Part shown: positions 63,147 through 64,000 of the stretch, piece by piece
Position numbering within the stretch: position 1 is the stretch's first letter
Layout of the letters: every line of letters starts with the position of its first letter
Program-made: the position numbers and the translations under genes
From: Flavobacterium endoglycinae
GTDB lineage: Bacteria; Bacteroidota; Bacteroidia; Flavobacteriales; Flavobacteriaceae
Length of the DNA stretch: 64,000 nucleotides
NCBI RefSeq assembly: GCF_017352115.1
Contig: NZ_CP071448.1
Span: 2,627,001-2,691,000, forward strand
Reading direction: 5' to 3'
Notes under the pieces: model-generated
Databases searched by the model: none
Seen by the model: the letters and a program-made list of their open reading frames with translations, nothing else
Told to the model about the DNA's origin: nothing

Positions 63147-63173
63147 CAAAACCGCCCAAAAGGCGGTTTTTAT
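63147..63173 (+). terminator. Terminator after PAS gene
   Basis: AAAACCGCC, CAAAA and GGCGGTTTT pair and are followed by T/A. It also faces the end of the fumarase gene. Confidence 0.8.
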
Positions 63174-63223
63174 ATTAAAAAAAACTTAGGATCTCAGAAC
63201 CTTAGTATTTAGCATCTAAAAAA

Positions 63224-64000
63224 TTACAAGTTCTCGAAGAAGTCATTTCCTTTATCATCAGTAATAATAAAAGCAGGGAAATCTTTCACAGTGATTTTAC
63301 GTACGGCTTCCATTCCTAATTCTTCAAAATCAACTACTTCAACTTTCAGAATGTTGTCTTGAGCTAAAATTGCAGCCGGGCCTCCAATAGAACCTAAGTA
63401 GAATCCTCCGTATTTGTTGCAGGCATCCGTTACTTGTTTAGTACGGTTTCCTTTGGCAAGCATCACCATACTTCCGCCATTTTTCTGGAATTCATCTACA
63501 TACACGTCCATACGGCCAGCGGTTGTTGGTCCAAAACTTCCTGAAGGCATTCCTTCTGGCGTTTTTGCAGGTCCTGCGTAATACACAGGATGGTTTTTGA
63601 AATAATCCGGCATTGGTTTTCCGGCGTCTAATAGCTCTTTAATTTTTGCGTGAGCAATATCTCGGGCTACGATAACAGTTCCGTTTAGTTTTAAACGTGT
63701 TTTGATAGGATATTGAGACAATTTTGCCAAAATATCGGCCATTGGCTGATCTAAGTCAATTTCAACCGGAGCTTCTAAATGTGGAGCTGTTTCTGGTAAA
63801 AACTGTTTTGGATTTACTTCTAACTGCTCAACAAAGATTCCGTCTTTGGTGATTTTTCCTTTAATGTTTCTATCTGCAGAACACGAAACTCCTAATCCAA
63901 CTGGACAAGAAGCGGCGTGACGAGGCAAACGAATTACACGAACATCGTGTGTAAAGTATTTTCCTCCAAACTGAGCACCGATTTCACTCTCCTGACAGAT
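63224..64000 (-). CDS. Class I fumarate hydratase, 3' part
   Basis: The last 258 codons of an iron-sulfur class I fumarase (fumarate to malate, citric acid cycle). The gene continues beyond the window's right edge. Visible are [15 protein letters not shown] at the edge, [18 protein letters not shown] with cysteines, and the beta domain with [17 protein letters not shown] and GSIGGPAA. The frame is open without interruption to base 64000, and a TTG inside it is not a start. Bacteroidota typically carry it as one long chain. Confidence 0.94.
   Translation of the reverse strand: MCQESEIGAQFGGKYFTHDVRVIRLPRHAASCPVGLGVSCSADRNIKGKITKDGIFVEQLEVNPKQFLPETAPHLEAPVEIDLDQPMADILAKLSQYPIKTRLKLNGTVIVARDIAHAKIKELLDAGKPMPDYFKNHPVYYAGPAKTPEGMPSGSFGPTTAGRMDVYVDEFQKNGGSMVMLAKGNRTKQVTDACNKYGGFYLGSIGGPAAILAQDNILKVEVVDFEELGMEAVRKITVKDFPAFIITDDKGNDFFENL

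Overview
The window comes from an AT-rich Bacteroidota genome, almost certainly Flavobacterium or a close relative. Supporting signs are the gliding-motility lipoprotein gene gldH overlapping ricT, a secreted M4 protease with a C-terminal type IX secretion sorting domain, two TonB-dependent receptors, a flavobacterial lycopene cyclase, Bacteroidota-type promoters (TTG, then 17-20 bases, then TAnnTTTG), and many intergenic palindromic repeats.

Layout. 1-3.8 kb: a nested palindromic repeat block, the ferrous iron operon feoA-feoB with a tiny Cys-rich partner, and an SCO1/SenC protein. 3.9-8.4 kb: two tandem M13 peptidase paralogues. 8.4-23 kb: a heme cluster. On the minus strand lie hemA, hemC, hemD, hemE, hemF and hemB, with a class I aldolase, a GNAT enzyme, a cytochrome c and several unknown membrane proteins among them. 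An AraC regulator, hemH and hemJ follow on the plus strand. The pathway from glutamyl-tRNA to protoheme is complete here except for hemL. 23-26.5 kb: an orphan histidine kinase, an enoyl-CoA hydratase and two unknown genes. 26.5-34.2 kb: a metal-homeostasis region with a DtxR/MntR-type regulator, an Nramp-UspA fusion, a Fur-family regulator, a MerC protein, a TrxR-like flavoprotein, a TonB receptor and a secreted thioredoxin-like protein. Palindromic operator-like sites can be read in its promoters. 34.2-40.6 kb: crtY, a TPR protein, a bacilliredoxin, then the two tRNA U34 hydroxylation genes trhO and trhP plus a ferredoxin. TrhO here carries the same C-terminal domain as TrhP. 40.6-46.4 kb: an accessory minus-strand block of unknown proteins, an SRPBCC protein, two ankyrin proteins, a likely decayed gene and a pair of 140-bp repeats. 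46.9-64 kb: ricT, gldH, PBP1A, a CoA-transferase pair, the M4 protease, a TonB receptor, a SAM hydroxide adenosyltransferase-like protein with a signal peptide, a phosphatase, dinB, a Cys-less LOV-like PAS protein and the 3' part of a class I fumarase.

Mobile-type content consists of two REP-associated tyrosine transposases (RAYTs), each beside its own palindromes, and several other palindromic repeat families without a transposase in view. I see no CRISPR array, phage, rRNA or tRNA gene. The observations most worth a second look are the TrhO/TrhP shared domain next to a ferredoxin, the DtxR-like operator shared by mntH and a TonB receptor, the exported SAM hydrolase homologue, and the RAYT/REP systems.
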